NCBI GenBank assembly: GCA_031258895.1
Contig: JAIRMF010000036.1
Coordinates: 1 to 12,516, forward strand
Source: Dysgonamonadaceae bacterium
GTDB lineage: Bacteria; Bacteroidota; Bacteroidia; Bacteroidales; Azobacteroidaceae
Direction of reading: 5' to 3'
DNA length: 12,516 nucleotides
Each line of letters starts with the position of its first letter. The stretch's first letter is position 1. This document shows positions 1-6,886 of the stretch, one piece after another. The translations under genes and the position numbers were made by a program. The notes below the pieces were generated by a model that searched no databases, was not told the origin of the DNA, and saw only the letters and a list, made by a program, of their open reading frames with translations.

Positions 1-501
1 CGTGCCAAATGGGATGCAGCCTTCTGCGATTTCAGTAAAAATGGTTATCGTCTTCCGACCGACTCGGAATGGGAGTATGCTGCCCGCGGCGGAAAGAAGA
101 GTCAGTCAAACTCGGGTGGAACCGATTATATCTATGCCGGCAGTAATGATATTTGCGAGGTTGCCTGGTATTGGGACAATACCGATGGTACTTCTTGTAC
201 TGTCAACGGTTATTACGGCACTAACCCTGTAGCAACAAAAAAGGAAAATGAGCTTGACCTTTATGATATGAGTGGTAATGTTTCTGAATGGTGTTGGAAC
301 CGGTATGGTGATACGTATCCCCAAGGTACACCGAACAATAATGTGCAGTCTTCAGGCAGTTCTGTTCGCGTCGTCCGCGGCGGCGGCTGGTACACCAACA
401 GCATCGAGCCGTCCGGCTGCAACGTCTGGAGGAACAGCACCGCCTTACCGTACACCCGTGCGTCCAATGTTGGCTTCCGGGTTGCATGCAAAGGGGAGTA
501 A
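1..501 (+). CDS. FGE-sulfatase / SUMF1-fold protein, C-terminal part (5' end off window)
   Basis: Frame 1 is open from the first base to TAA at 499-501, giving 166 residues without a start, so the N-terminus (often a lipoprotein signal in this family) lies off the window. Visible SUMF1-domain motifs in order: GYRLPTDSEWEYAARGG (fragment residues 15-31), NELDLYDMSGNVSEW (83-97), RVVRGGGW (123-130) and NVGFRVA near the C-terminus. The domain has a C-type-lectin-like fold. True formylglycine-generating enzymes carry a redox Cys pair just after the GGS-Y motif; here that stretch reads GGGWYTNSIEPSGC, so the pair seems absent and a binding or structural role is more likely than sulfatase activation. 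Up to base 366 codons mostly end in T or A; from 367 on most end in C, as in retroelement-diversified variable regions. It converges on the flippase gene, 6 bp between stops. The family is certain; the role is unknown. Confidence 0.9.
   Translation, partial: RAKWDAAFCDFSKNGYRLPTDSEWEYAARGGKKSQSNSGGTDYIYAGSNDICEVAWYWDNTDGTSCTVNGYYGTNPVATKKENELDLYDMSGNVSEWCWNRYGDTYPQGTPNNNVQSSGSSVRVVRGGGWYTNSIEPSGCNVWRNSTALPYTRASNVGFRVACKGE
367..489 (+). other. Candidate variable region (DGR-like) at the 3' end of the FGE-fold gene
   Basis: Of the 30 codons at 367-456, 23 end in C, against 4 of the 30 codons just upstream (277-366). The segment holds runs of NNC codons (TAC ACC AAC AGC ATC; TCC GGC TGC AAC GTC; AAC AGC ACC GCC; TAC ACC) separated by constant codons such as TGG, CCG and GAG. 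It ends in GGCTTCCGG, coding GFR. Known diversity-generating retroelements place their adenine-mutagenised repeat at exactly this point of C-type-lectin/FGE-fold targets, where AAC template codons become arbitrary NNC codons. No reverse transcriptase, accessory protein or template repeat is in the window, so assignment is inference. Recombination with a paralogue of different base composition would be an alternative explanation. Confidence 0.4.
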
Positions 502-507
502 GCTTAG

Positions 508-2001
508 CTACTTAATATTTTTTCGATGTAAATAATTACGAATAATCGCTACGGCAGGTATGTCGCGTCTTAAAACAACAAAAACGTAAACCGCAAGAAT
601 CAACGTACCAACTGACAAACGAACAAAAACCTCGCCGGCAGGAATCATAAGCCATAGCCCGTAAAACAAAAGCGCCATAACAGTGTAAATGCCCGCAGAA
701 ACAAGATCATAACCGATCCTGTAATGCCTCCGTCCAATAAAGTACGACAACATCATCACAACCAAATTGCTCAACAGCGAAGCATACGCACAGGCCATGT
801 ACCCAAACTCAGGAATGTAAATAACGTTAAGTGTCACCGTTACCGCAAAACCGATAACGGAAAAAACAGTGCCCCACCATGTCCTGTCACTCAACTTATA
901 CCAAACGGAAAGATTAAAGTAAACACCGAACAACAGTTCGCCTACCATGACCGGAGCAACAGCCCCCAAAGCACTCCAATAACGATCGCCCGCAAAATGT
1001 TTGAAAATGTCAATGTACAACGTCACAAACAAAAAGATAAACCAGCCGGCAATAATGAAATACTTCATAACCCTAGCATACGACTTGCCCGGATCACGAC
1101 CACGACTCTCCTCAAACACAAACGGTTCGTATGCATAACGAAACGCCTGCGTGAAAATCATCATCACCAAAGCAATCTTTATACAGCCGCTGTAAAGCCC
1201 AAGTTCACCCTCCCACCCGCCATCGGGATAAACAGCAGGGAAAATAAGCTTGTCAACCGCCTGGCTGCTTATCCCGGCCAAGCCCGTAATAACAAGCGGA
1301 AAACAGTACGAAACCATCTTACCGGCCAAAATCCCGTCGAAACGGAATCGAACACGCAACTCCGGCAACAACCCAACCGTCTGAACAATCGTGCCGGCAA
1401 GATTGGACACAAAAACGTACGTCAAACCCGATTGACTGTCCCAAAACCATGAAATCGACCCCGGCCAGCAACTGTCGATACAGGGACAAATAACCAGCAG
1501 AAATATGCAAGAAACCGCATAAACGGAAACATTCAAAATTTTCAGCGTCGCAAACCTCAACGCACGCTTCTTTGACCGAATCAATGCGAACGGTACGGCA
1601 CTGAAAGCGTCTATACCAAGTATTATTATCGCCATCCGTATGCAGTTGCCCGGTACGTCCGCGGCAAACATAACAGGACGCAAAGCGTCAAGAAAAAAAA
1701 GAAAAACGGCAACAATAACCGCCGTTAACAACCCTACTATCGCAAGTGCGGTAGAATAAACCGTCGAAGAATCGTATTTGCCGCCGTGATTGAGGAATCT
1801 GAACAGTCCGGTCTCCATGCCGAACGTAAGTACAACCGATAAAACGGCAATATATGCGTACAGATTGGTCATCAGACCATATTCCGAGGGCAGAAGAGCA
1901 CGCGTGAAAAGCATGTTCATCAGCCAACTCATCATCCTGACAAGAATGGTAGACCCGCCGTAAACAGCGCTGTCCTTCGCAAAAGATACTATTTTCGCCA
2001 T
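508..2001 (-). CDS. Polysaccharide / lipopolysaccharide flippase (MOP superfamily, Wzx-like)
   Basis: A 497-residue, strongly hydrophobic protein with about a dozen predicted membrane segments along its whole length, matching the oligosaccharide flippase family that moves lipid-linked sugar units across the inner membrane. The N-terminus MAKIVSFAKDSAVYGGSTIL followed by LFTRALLPSEYGL and an early LTFGMETGLFRFLN loop is characteristic of the Bacteroidetes polysaccharide biosynthesis protein group. I chose ATG at 2001 because family members start just before the KDxAxYG motif. An upstream ATG at 2076 would add 25 residues (MLLPSEWNG...) that do not look like the family. The gene follows the TamB-like gene on the same strand, 96 bp from its stop to this start (21 bp to the longer one), so co-transcription is likely, though a possible -7 box lies just before the start. 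The exact sugar substrate cannot be told. Confidence 0.85.
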   Translation of the reverse strand: MAKIVSFAKDSAVYGGSTILVRMMSWLMNMLFTRALLPSEYGLMTNLYAYIAVLSVVLTFGMETGLFRFLNHGGKYDSSTVYSTALAIVGLLTAVIVAVFLFFLDALRPVMFAADVPGNCIRMAIIILGIDAFSAVPFALIRSKKRALRFATLKILNVSVYAVSCIFLLVICPCIDSCWPGSISWFWDSQSGLTYVFVSNLAGTIVQTVGLLPELRVRFRFDGILAGKMVSYCFPLVITGLAGISSQAVDKLIFPAVYPDGGWEGELGLYSGCIKIALVMMIFTQAFRYAYEPFVFEESRGRDPGKSYARVMKYFIIAGWFIFLFVTLYIDIFKHFAGDRYWSALGAVAPVMVGELLFGVYFNLSVWYKLSDRTWWGTVFSVIGFAVTVTLNVIYIPEFGYMACAYASLLSNLVVMMLSYFIGRRHYRIGYDLVSAGIYTVMALLFYGLWLMIPAGEVFVRLSVGTLILAVYVFVVLRRDIPAVAIIRNYLHRKNIK

Positions 2002-2009
2002 CTCGAATG

Positions 2010-2017
2010 CAAAGGTA
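2010..2017 (-). promoter_or_regulatory. Possible Bacteroidetes -7 box upstream of the flippase
   Basis: The minus strand reads TACCTTTG here, matching the TAnnTTTG -7 consensus of Bacteroidetes primary sigma factor. It ends 8 bases before the ATG at 2001, so a transcript would be nearly leaderless. No convincing -33 TTTG is seen about 20 bases upstream, so this may be chance. Confidence 0.25.
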
Positions 2018-2097
2018 GTGAAAAACAAACGAACACTATAGTTAATAATGCCGTTCCATTCAGAGGGCAATAGCAAAGAAAATTGAAATAATCGGAG

Positions 2098-5000
2098 TTA
2101 GCGATTCGGGTATGTTTTAAAATTCTGCCACAGTTGCCCGAAAGTCTTCCCTTTTCGCCGGTAGATGATTCCCGCTCCCTGTGTTGTCTTTGCCCGTTCG
2201 TTGAATCTGTTGTTTGTCAGGCTGAAAAAACGAAGAGCTATGTTTCCTCCGGGCGAAAGCTTGTATTCAACGTCAAAGTCGCCGGTAAGGTTCGTTTGAT
2301 TGCCCGTCTGAACGGTCGAATTGTTCAGACCGATTGAACTGTTCAATGTCAGACGATCGTTAAAGAGTGAGGTCGAGATGTTGACGTCCATTGTGATGTT
2401 AGAGAAACTGTTGTCCTCGGAGTGAAGATTCGTCCCGATCGACCAGTTATCTTTCAAAACACCCGACAGCAAATTGTTAAGTTGCGCCGAAATAGGAGCC
2501 GTAGCGAGCGAAGTCCATATCCCACTGTTGCCTTTCCCTCCGATACCGTCCGTAAGCGGAGTGAATGTACCGAATGCCAGCAAACATGCTATCTGTTTTA
2601 TCTTTATGTTTTCGTCCGAAAGCATGTTGTCGAGTCTTTTCTGGACGTCGTCGGGTTCATTGGGCAGAACTATGCTGTAATCAAGGCGTATCCTGTCAAG
2701 GTCGCCGGAGGCGGTGAGCTGGCAGTTTACAGGTATTTTGGAATATTTGGTCAGTTCGGCAAACGTAGCGTCAAGCGTTTCCGGGTTCGCCTTCAGGCTG
2801 TAAACGGCCGTAACATCAAATTCTGTCCTCGTCGGGTCGCCGCGAAAAGTCAGTTTGCTGCCGTTTTGTATTGTGAATGTTTTTCTTGTGATATTTTTCA
2901 GTGTTACTGTACATCGGCCTTTATCAATGGAATAATTTCCGTATACAGACAAGGAAAGGTTATTCAGATCGTAAATCGTTTCGATCTGCCCGGCGCCGGT
3001 TGCTCTGGCAATGTCGTTTGTAGCCGGGTTTAACAGTACGCCGATGCTGAGATTCGGGTCGATTGAAAGTTTCAGATCGATTTTCATCGGCAGTGAAATA
3101 TCAGGCGTGCTTCCCGAAAAATTCGGCTTGTAATCGGAACCATAGATACCGTTTGTTTTATCCGGTTTGGCTGTCGTTGCGGTGTTATCGGCGTCTTCAT
3201 TATCTTCGTTGCCCAGAAAAGTGATCATGTTGTATCGCCGGGCTTCAGCTGGAGTAGGTGGTATGTTGAACAGCAGCGAATTGTTACGTCCGTTGCGTAG
3301 TTGTCCGGAGATCAGCCAGTTTCGGCTGTCTTTTCCAACCTTCACCCGTCCGTTGACACGAACAAGCCCGAAAAACAGACTGTCTGTTTGCTGTGCATTG
3401 TCGATCACGGTGAAATTATTAAAATCAACATGCAGATCGGGTTTCCAATCTGAGAACATTTTATGCCCTATACTGCCGTTTACTTTACCCTTTTGCCCAT
3501 ACCGGTCGAAGACAGAAAAATCGTTGAATACCATACTTCCGGTTGATAAATTTATCGAATCATTGATTTCGTATATTACACCTGTTTTCCTGATTCCTAT
3601 TCGTGCATTTTCAAGGGAGATGGAACCGGTGAAACTTGGTTCCGAAATCAGCCCGTCCGAATAAAAACGCAGTCCGACGTTGCCTTCAAGTCCGTAAATA
3701 TTATCTTCCAAATAATCGGCAAACCAACTTAATTTCAATCCGTTAATGTCGCCGTTGACAGTGATCGAATCGTGTTCCGGGCGTACAAATCCGGAAATTG
3801 TCGAATATGGACTGTCGTACGGAGAAAGGATAGCACGGAACCATAGTCCGCCGCGGGCGGAACTCCAGCCGCTTGCAAGTTTCAAATCGCCGATAGAATT
3901 GTTGTCGAAACTGATACTGTCGATGTTGAAATTACGGATAACAACTCGCGGAGCGGTCATCATGCGAGAAAGAGAAATTTCGCCCGACACGTTTCCTGCG
4001 AGCGGGAAATCGTATTCCATGTCTTCGAGCACCGTTTCAATTTTGATTTTTCCGATGTTAACCATCAGCGAATCCTGCGGATTTTCCGAAATGGAGCCGT
4101 TGATATTCAAGAATTTTATTCCCGAATGTTGCATTGCAAAATCCTGGATTTTGTACTCTCTGTCAAATAATTTGATTTGTGCGGGAAGTATTACGAAATC
4201 AGCTTCATTCACGGTCAACGAACCGCCGCCAAGGTTGATGACCATATCAGGCAATGCCTGTCGTTTTTTCCATGTCGGATATATCGTTGTTGCGAGATTG
4301 CAGGCAAGTCTGTAATCTCGCGAACGCGCTGTTGCACTGAGTTTGAGCGGAATTTCGCCTTTTTCTTCGGCAATGTTCAGATGTAGAGAGGCCGTATCCT
4401 GCTTGTCATAAATGCAAAATGCGTCGGCTTCGAAATTTACCAGACTGTCTTCTGCCGCATACTTTCCTGAAATGACTACGGAGTCGGGTAGGGGGGTACT
4501 TATACTTAAGATGTTAGCTATATTGTTCACCTCACACAATGTAAAACTGAAGTCAAAGTTTTCGTTGAAAAGTGACGGTTTTTTACGTTTCGACCGTTTG
4601 GCCGCAAACATGGAAGGGAAAGCCTGACGCAAGGATTGCTCTACGCCGTCGAATGAAAATACTCCTTTCCCGTCGAAATTCAGATATCGGGAGCTTATTT
4701 TCCACTGTTTTTCTCTGTCTCTGTCTGCCCGGTATGAGAGTGTGACATTCGGATCTTCTATCAATCTTTTTTCAGTCCGAAAACGTAGGCTGTCGATGCT
4801 GATTTGTGCAAGCATAAATTCAGGATTAAACCCTCTTACATCCGCATTTATAGAACATGAAACGATTGAATTTGGAAAATCGGCCGGCGTCAGATGCAGG
4901 ATATGAGGACGAAACTCGCCTATCTCGGCTCTTAGGGTCATATTTTGCCTGTCTCCGGTCAATCTTGCGTTTCCTTGCAGTTTTAGAGGTAAATTCACGT

Positions 5001-6066
5001 CGTCGGAATTGATTTCTATTGACAAAGAATCACGGTCATAATCGGCTTGAGCAAAGATGTTTCTGTATAGATATCCCTTCCACATCAGGCGGTCGATATT
5101 GATTACCGCTTCGGCTTTTTTCGGGTTAAGGACGTTTGTCGTGTTCGCCGTTACATTGAAACGGCAGTTTTTGCCGTAATCCACATGGAATGAAGTGACA
5201 TTTAGGGCGGGAAACCGTCCTTCGGCGGTCAGTGAAAACGACAGAATCTCAGTAAATTGCTTTATTGTCGGTGATAAACATATCAAATCTGCAGCGTTTA
5301 TTCGAGAGGAGGAAATATGGAAGGAATAATTACCTAAAAAATCGGAAACAGCATCTGTAACCACGAGTTCGGAATCTGGCAGACGCACCATAAAATCCGT
5401 TAGGAAGAGGCGCTGTCCGTCTGATTTAAGTAAAAAATTCATATCATCGAAGAGAAAGCCGCATTTTTCCTTAAAGGATAGTCTTTCGAGTTTTACATTA
5501 AATTTTTTAAAATCTATGGATTCGGCATTAAGACACAGATCATTAATTCTCACGTGATTGGTATCGAATAATCCTCTTTTCGCTATCGGTTCGGAAACGA
5601 CATTGTAAGATAAAGCTCCGTCATTCATCATCAGGCGGTCAATTTTGAATGTAAACGGAGAATCCGACACAGTAGCATCCGTTGCAAAAGCGTCGATAAG
5701 GAACTGAAAATTGAGTGGAGTATCGGTTTTTTCTCGTCTGATATTGACGGCGAAACTATCGATGTCTATCAAGTTGATATAAAATTGTTTTTTGAAGAAT
5801 CGGAAAAAGTCGAATTTTACATTCACAGTTTTAGCAAAGAGCAGTGTATCGCCCTGTAAATCTTCGAGATACACGTCATTCAACCGAATATTATTGAAAG
5901 GGTTAAATTTTAGATTACCGATCTTTACATTGCTTTTTGTATGTTTCATAAATTCGGAAAGTGCGATATTTTTCACTTCCCGTTGTATTGGAGGCAGCCA
6001 CAACAACGTAAAAACGAGCAATATAGCCACAACAAACGACAGCATTATCCTTACCGTTATCTTCAC
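2098..6066 (-). CDS. tamB: TamB-like translocation/assembly module protein (AsmA/DUF490 superfamily)
   Basis: A 1322-residue protein with one N-terminal membrane anchor (about residues 8-26, LSFVVAILLVFTLLWLPP) followed by IQREVKNIALSEF and the NVKIGNLKFNPFNNIRL block typical of AsmA/TamB N-termini. Long beta-rich repetitive sequence follows, then a C-terminal TamB (DUF490) domain over roughly the last 400 residues, with LTFRGDPTRTEFDVTAVYSL, a DxVQKRL-type segment, and the terminal GAGIIYRRKGKTFGQLW. Such proteins span the periplasm and are implicated in outer-membrane protein assembly or lipid transport. Length is within the shorter side for Bacteroidetes homologues. The start codon is GTG at 6066; an in-frame stop lies 17 codons or less upstream, and the only other early choice, ATG at 6045, would remove the basic residues before the anchor. 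No tamA/bamA-like gene is in the window. It is probably the first gene of a unit with the flippase. Confidence 0.88.
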   Translation of the reverse strand: MKITVRIMLSFVVAILLVFTLLWLPPIQREVKNIALSEFMKHTKSNVKIGNLKFNPFNNIRLNDVYLEDLQGDTLLFAKTVNVKFDFFRFFKKQFYINLIDIDSFAVNIRREKTDTPLNFQFLIDAFATDATVSDSPFTFKIDRLMMNDGALSYNVVSEPIAKRGLFDTNHVRINDLCLNAESIDFKKFNVKLERLSFKEKCGFLFDDMNFLLKSDGQRLFLTDFMVRLPDSELVVTDAVSDFLGNYSFHISSSRINAADLICLSPTIKQFTEILSFSLTAEGRFPALNVTSFHVDYGKNCRFNVTANTTNVLNPKKAEAVINIDRLMWKGYLYRNIFAQADYDRDSLSIEINSDDVNLPLKLQGNARLTGDRQNMTLRAEIGEFRPHILHLTPADFPNSIVSCSINADVRGFNPEFMLAQISIDSLRFRTEKRLIEDPNVTLSYRADRDREKQWKISSRYLNFDGKGVFSFDGVEQSLRQAFPSMFAAKRSKRKKPSLFNENFDFSFTLCEVNNIANILSISTPLPDSVVISGKYAAEDSLVNFEADAFCIYDKQDTASLHLNIAEEKGEIPLKLSATARSRDYRLACNLATTIYPTWKKRQALPDMVINLGGGSLTVNEADFVILPAQIKLFDREYKIQDFAMQHSGIKFLNINGSISENPQDSLMVNIGKIKIETVLEDMEYDFPLAGNVSGEISLSRMMTAPRVVIRNFNIDSISFDNNSIGDLKLASGWSSARGGLWFRAILSPYDSPYSTISGFVRPEHDSITVNGDINGLKLSWFADYLEDNIYGLEGNVGLRFYSDGLISEPSFTGSISLENARIGIRKTGVIYEINDSINLSTGSMVFNDFSVFDRYGQKGKVNGSIGHKMFSDWKPDLHVDFNNFTVIDNAQQTDSLFFGLVRVNGRVKVGKDSRNWLISGQLRNGRNNSLLFNIPPTPAEARRYNMITFLGNEDNEDADNTATTAKPDKTNGIYGSDYKPNFSGSTPDISLPMKIDLKLSIDPNLSIGVLLNPATNDIARATGAGQIETIYDLNNLSLSVYGNYSIDKGRCTVTLKNITRKTFTIQNGSKLTFRGDPTRTEFDVTAVYSLKANPETLDATFAELTKYSKIPVNCQLTASGDLDRIRLDYSIVLPNEPDDVQKRLDNMLSDENIKIKQIACLLAFGTFTPLTDGIGGKGNSGIWTSLATAPISAQLNNLLSGVLKDNWSIGTNLHSEDNSFSNITMDVNISTSLFNDRLTLNSSIGLNNSTVQTGNQTNLTGDFDVEYKLSPGGNIALRFFSLTNNRFNERAKTTQGAGIIYRRKGKTFGQLWQNFKTYPNR

Positions 6067-6097
6067 AGGCTGTTTGATTGATTATTTGTTTTGTAGA

Positions 6098-6105
6098 CAA
6101 ATTTA
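6098..6105 (-). promoter_or_regulatory. Probable -7 box for tamB
   Basis: The minus strand reads TAAATTTG, a full match to the Bacteroidetes TAnnTTTG -7 consensus. It lies 31 bases upstream of the GTG start, leaving a leader of about 25 bases. About 20 bases further upstream the sequence is only weakly like the -33 element (CATTTTAATGG), so the call rests mainly on the -7 box and the position. Confidence 0.4.
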
Positions 6106-6129
6106 ATAATTTTTCCATTAAAATGGCGC

Positions 6130-6169
6130 GAAATCTCGATAAGTATAGATCATATATATTCGCGATTTC
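6130..6169. repeat. Inverted repeat upstream of tamB promoter
   Basis: Arms GAAATCTCGA (6130-6139) and TCGCGATTTC (6160-6169) are reverse complements at 9 of 10 positions, separated by 20 bases of A/T-rich sequence. It lies just upstream of the proposed tamB -7 box, where a dimeric regulator could bind. No regulator is identifiable, and the element could also be a chance repeat in A/T-rich DNA. Confidence 0.4.
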
Positions 6170-6420
6170 TTTGATTTATTAATTTTTGCAATAATAACTT
6201 CCGGTTTTTAATGGAATTACACGTAATTTGTTTAACACGCTGGGGTAATTCAACTCTTTACTGTAAATTCGGTACATGTTATTGTAAATAATTGAGGAAA
6301 ATTGTTTGATGCAAATTCTGTGTATTAATAGTTTTATTTTACAACTCATGTGCTGAAAGTTTGCGCCGGCAAGCTCTTGAATAAAACTAGAACAAGTAAG
6401 AAAAGTAAATCAAAGCAGGA
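6170..6420. other. Intergenic stretch without recognisable gene
   Basis: This A/T-rich stretch between the tamB control region and the IS relic has stops in all frames and no protein remnant that I recognise. It includes a short palindrome, ATTAC-AC-GTAAT, at 6216-6227. It may contain debris from the rearrangement that separated the ribosomal operon from its usual downstream genes, but nothing in it can be assigned. Confidence 0.5.
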
Positions 6421-6444
6421 TGAACTTACCTACAAAAGTTAGAC
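6421..6444 (+). repeat. Left terminal inverted repeat of IS3 relic
   Basis: A 24-base end beginning TGAACTTACC and finishing with AAAAGTTAGAC, the reverse-complement partner of 6710-6733. The inner 11 bases match perfectly; the outer part has diverged. Confidence 0.65.
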
Positions 6445-6466
6445 ACAAAACTTTAGGAGATATTTT

Positions 6467-6694
6467 ATGTACAGACATTATTCACAGACCGAAAAACTTC
6501 AAGCCGTGGAACCTTATTAGCAAGGTTATGGTTACAGCTTATCCCCACATCTCGATCCGGCAATGGTTACCAGCATGCTGAATAAAACATTAAGAGGAAT
6601 AGACCAGGATTATATTGTTACAGAAAACTTTGACTGTATCAAAGCGAAACTAAAAAGAATGGGCCCGATAAAACACCGAACCCATTCAATATAA
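6467..6694 (+). pseudogene. IS3-family transposase remnant (OrfA start fused in frame to OrfB pieces)
   Basis: From ATG 6467 the frame reads MYRHYSQTEKLQAVEPY, an amber TAG (6518-6520), then QGYGYS and on to TAA at 6692-6694. An AGGAGA Shine-Dalgarno-like site at 6455-6460 precedes the ATG. The first part resembles the OrfA helix-turn-helix start (EKLQAVExYLQGYGYS). The middle (DPAMVTSMLNKTLRGI) resembles an OrfB segment ahead of the HSDQG region. TENF matches the ENFFG block carrying the catalytic glutamate. The end, IKAKLKRMGPIKHRTHS, matches the OrfB C-terminus (RIKAKLKGxSPVQYRT). The DDE core between these blocks is gone, so several deletions seem to have occurred, all preserving frame, plus the nonsense codon. 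Recognition is from family patterns, not alignment; the protein is inactive. Confidence 0.65.
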
Positions 6695-6709
6695 ATCTAA
6701 CAATAATCC

Positions 6710-6733
6710 GTCTAACTTTTTGGAGTCACCCCA
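6710..6733 (-). repeat. Right terminal inverted repeat of IS3 relic
   Basis: Read on the minus strand it starts TGGGGTGACTCC and ends AAAAGTTAGAC, partner of the left end at 6421-6444. Confidence 0.65.
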
Positions 6734-6767
6734 TTTCCAAAGGCAGGTAGTATTTACCTTTGAAGAA

Positions 6768-6790
6768 TGTTCTTCTTTACAAGAAGACAT
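6768..6790. repeat. Hairpin in the gap downstream of rpsN
   Basis: ATG-T-TCTTCTT / TAC / AAGAAGA-CAT: a perfect 7-bp stem (6771-6777 with 6781-6787) around a 3-base TAC loop, extended by three more pairs past a bulged T. It lies about 100 bases after the rpsN stop. On the minus strand no run of T follows, so it does not make a standard intrinsic terminator; it might stabilise the 3' end of the operon transcript. Confidence 0.35.
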
Positions 6791-6886
6791 ACAATAACTA
6801 CCCCCTTAACTATATCGTTTACTTACAGATCTTTAAACTTCCTTTTTCTGTCTATCACCTTGCGTACCTTACGGCACATCAAACCT

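Larger units (their letters stand above)
6421..6733 (+). mobile_element. Internally deleted IS3-family element (MITE-like relic, 313 bp)
   Basis: The ends form imperfect terminal inverted repeats of 24 bases that match at 16 positions, including an unbroken 11-base AAAAGTTAGAC. The left end begins TGAACTTACC at 6421; the right end, read on the other strand, begins TGGGGTGACT at 6733. The TG start and the AAAAGTTAGACA block are typical of IS3-family ends. Inside is a shrunken transposase frame (separate entry). No direct target duplication is apparent: the flanks are AGGA on the left and TTTC on the right. At 313 bp it is about a quarter of a complete IS3 element and cannot encode active transposase, so it is a decayed or non-autonomous copy. 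It lies exactly where the ribosomal operon is interrupted. Confidence 0.7.

Noticed and set aside
491..516. Partial dyad AGTA...TACT between the convergent stops as a bidirectional terminator
   Set aside because: The stem is too short and its inner part does not pair without a one-base loop. A run of T follows on the plus strand but there is no stable hairpin.
724..1452. 242-residue plus-strand open frame inside the flippase gene
   Set aside because: It is rich in Asn, Gln, Arg, Pro and Thr, has no domain pattern, and lies fully antisense to a clear membrane protein.
2422..3033. 203-residue plus-strand open frame antisense to tamB
   Set aside because: Composition is not that of a known protein and it overlaps the conserved C-terminal TamB domain on the other strand. 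The other antisense frames in tamB (3167-3664, 3746-4315) were rejected for the same reason.
5915..6118. ATG-started minus-strand frame MEKLLNLSTKQII overlapping the tamB start
   Set aside because: It is in a different frame from tamB, soon loses any resemblance to protein families, and would need a frameshift. The GTG at 6066 gives a proper anchor and TamB N-terminus.
6863..6878. Short stem with a GTAA loop after rpsN as an intrinsic terminator
   Set aside because: It has about six pairs including wobbles and no following T run on the minus strand.
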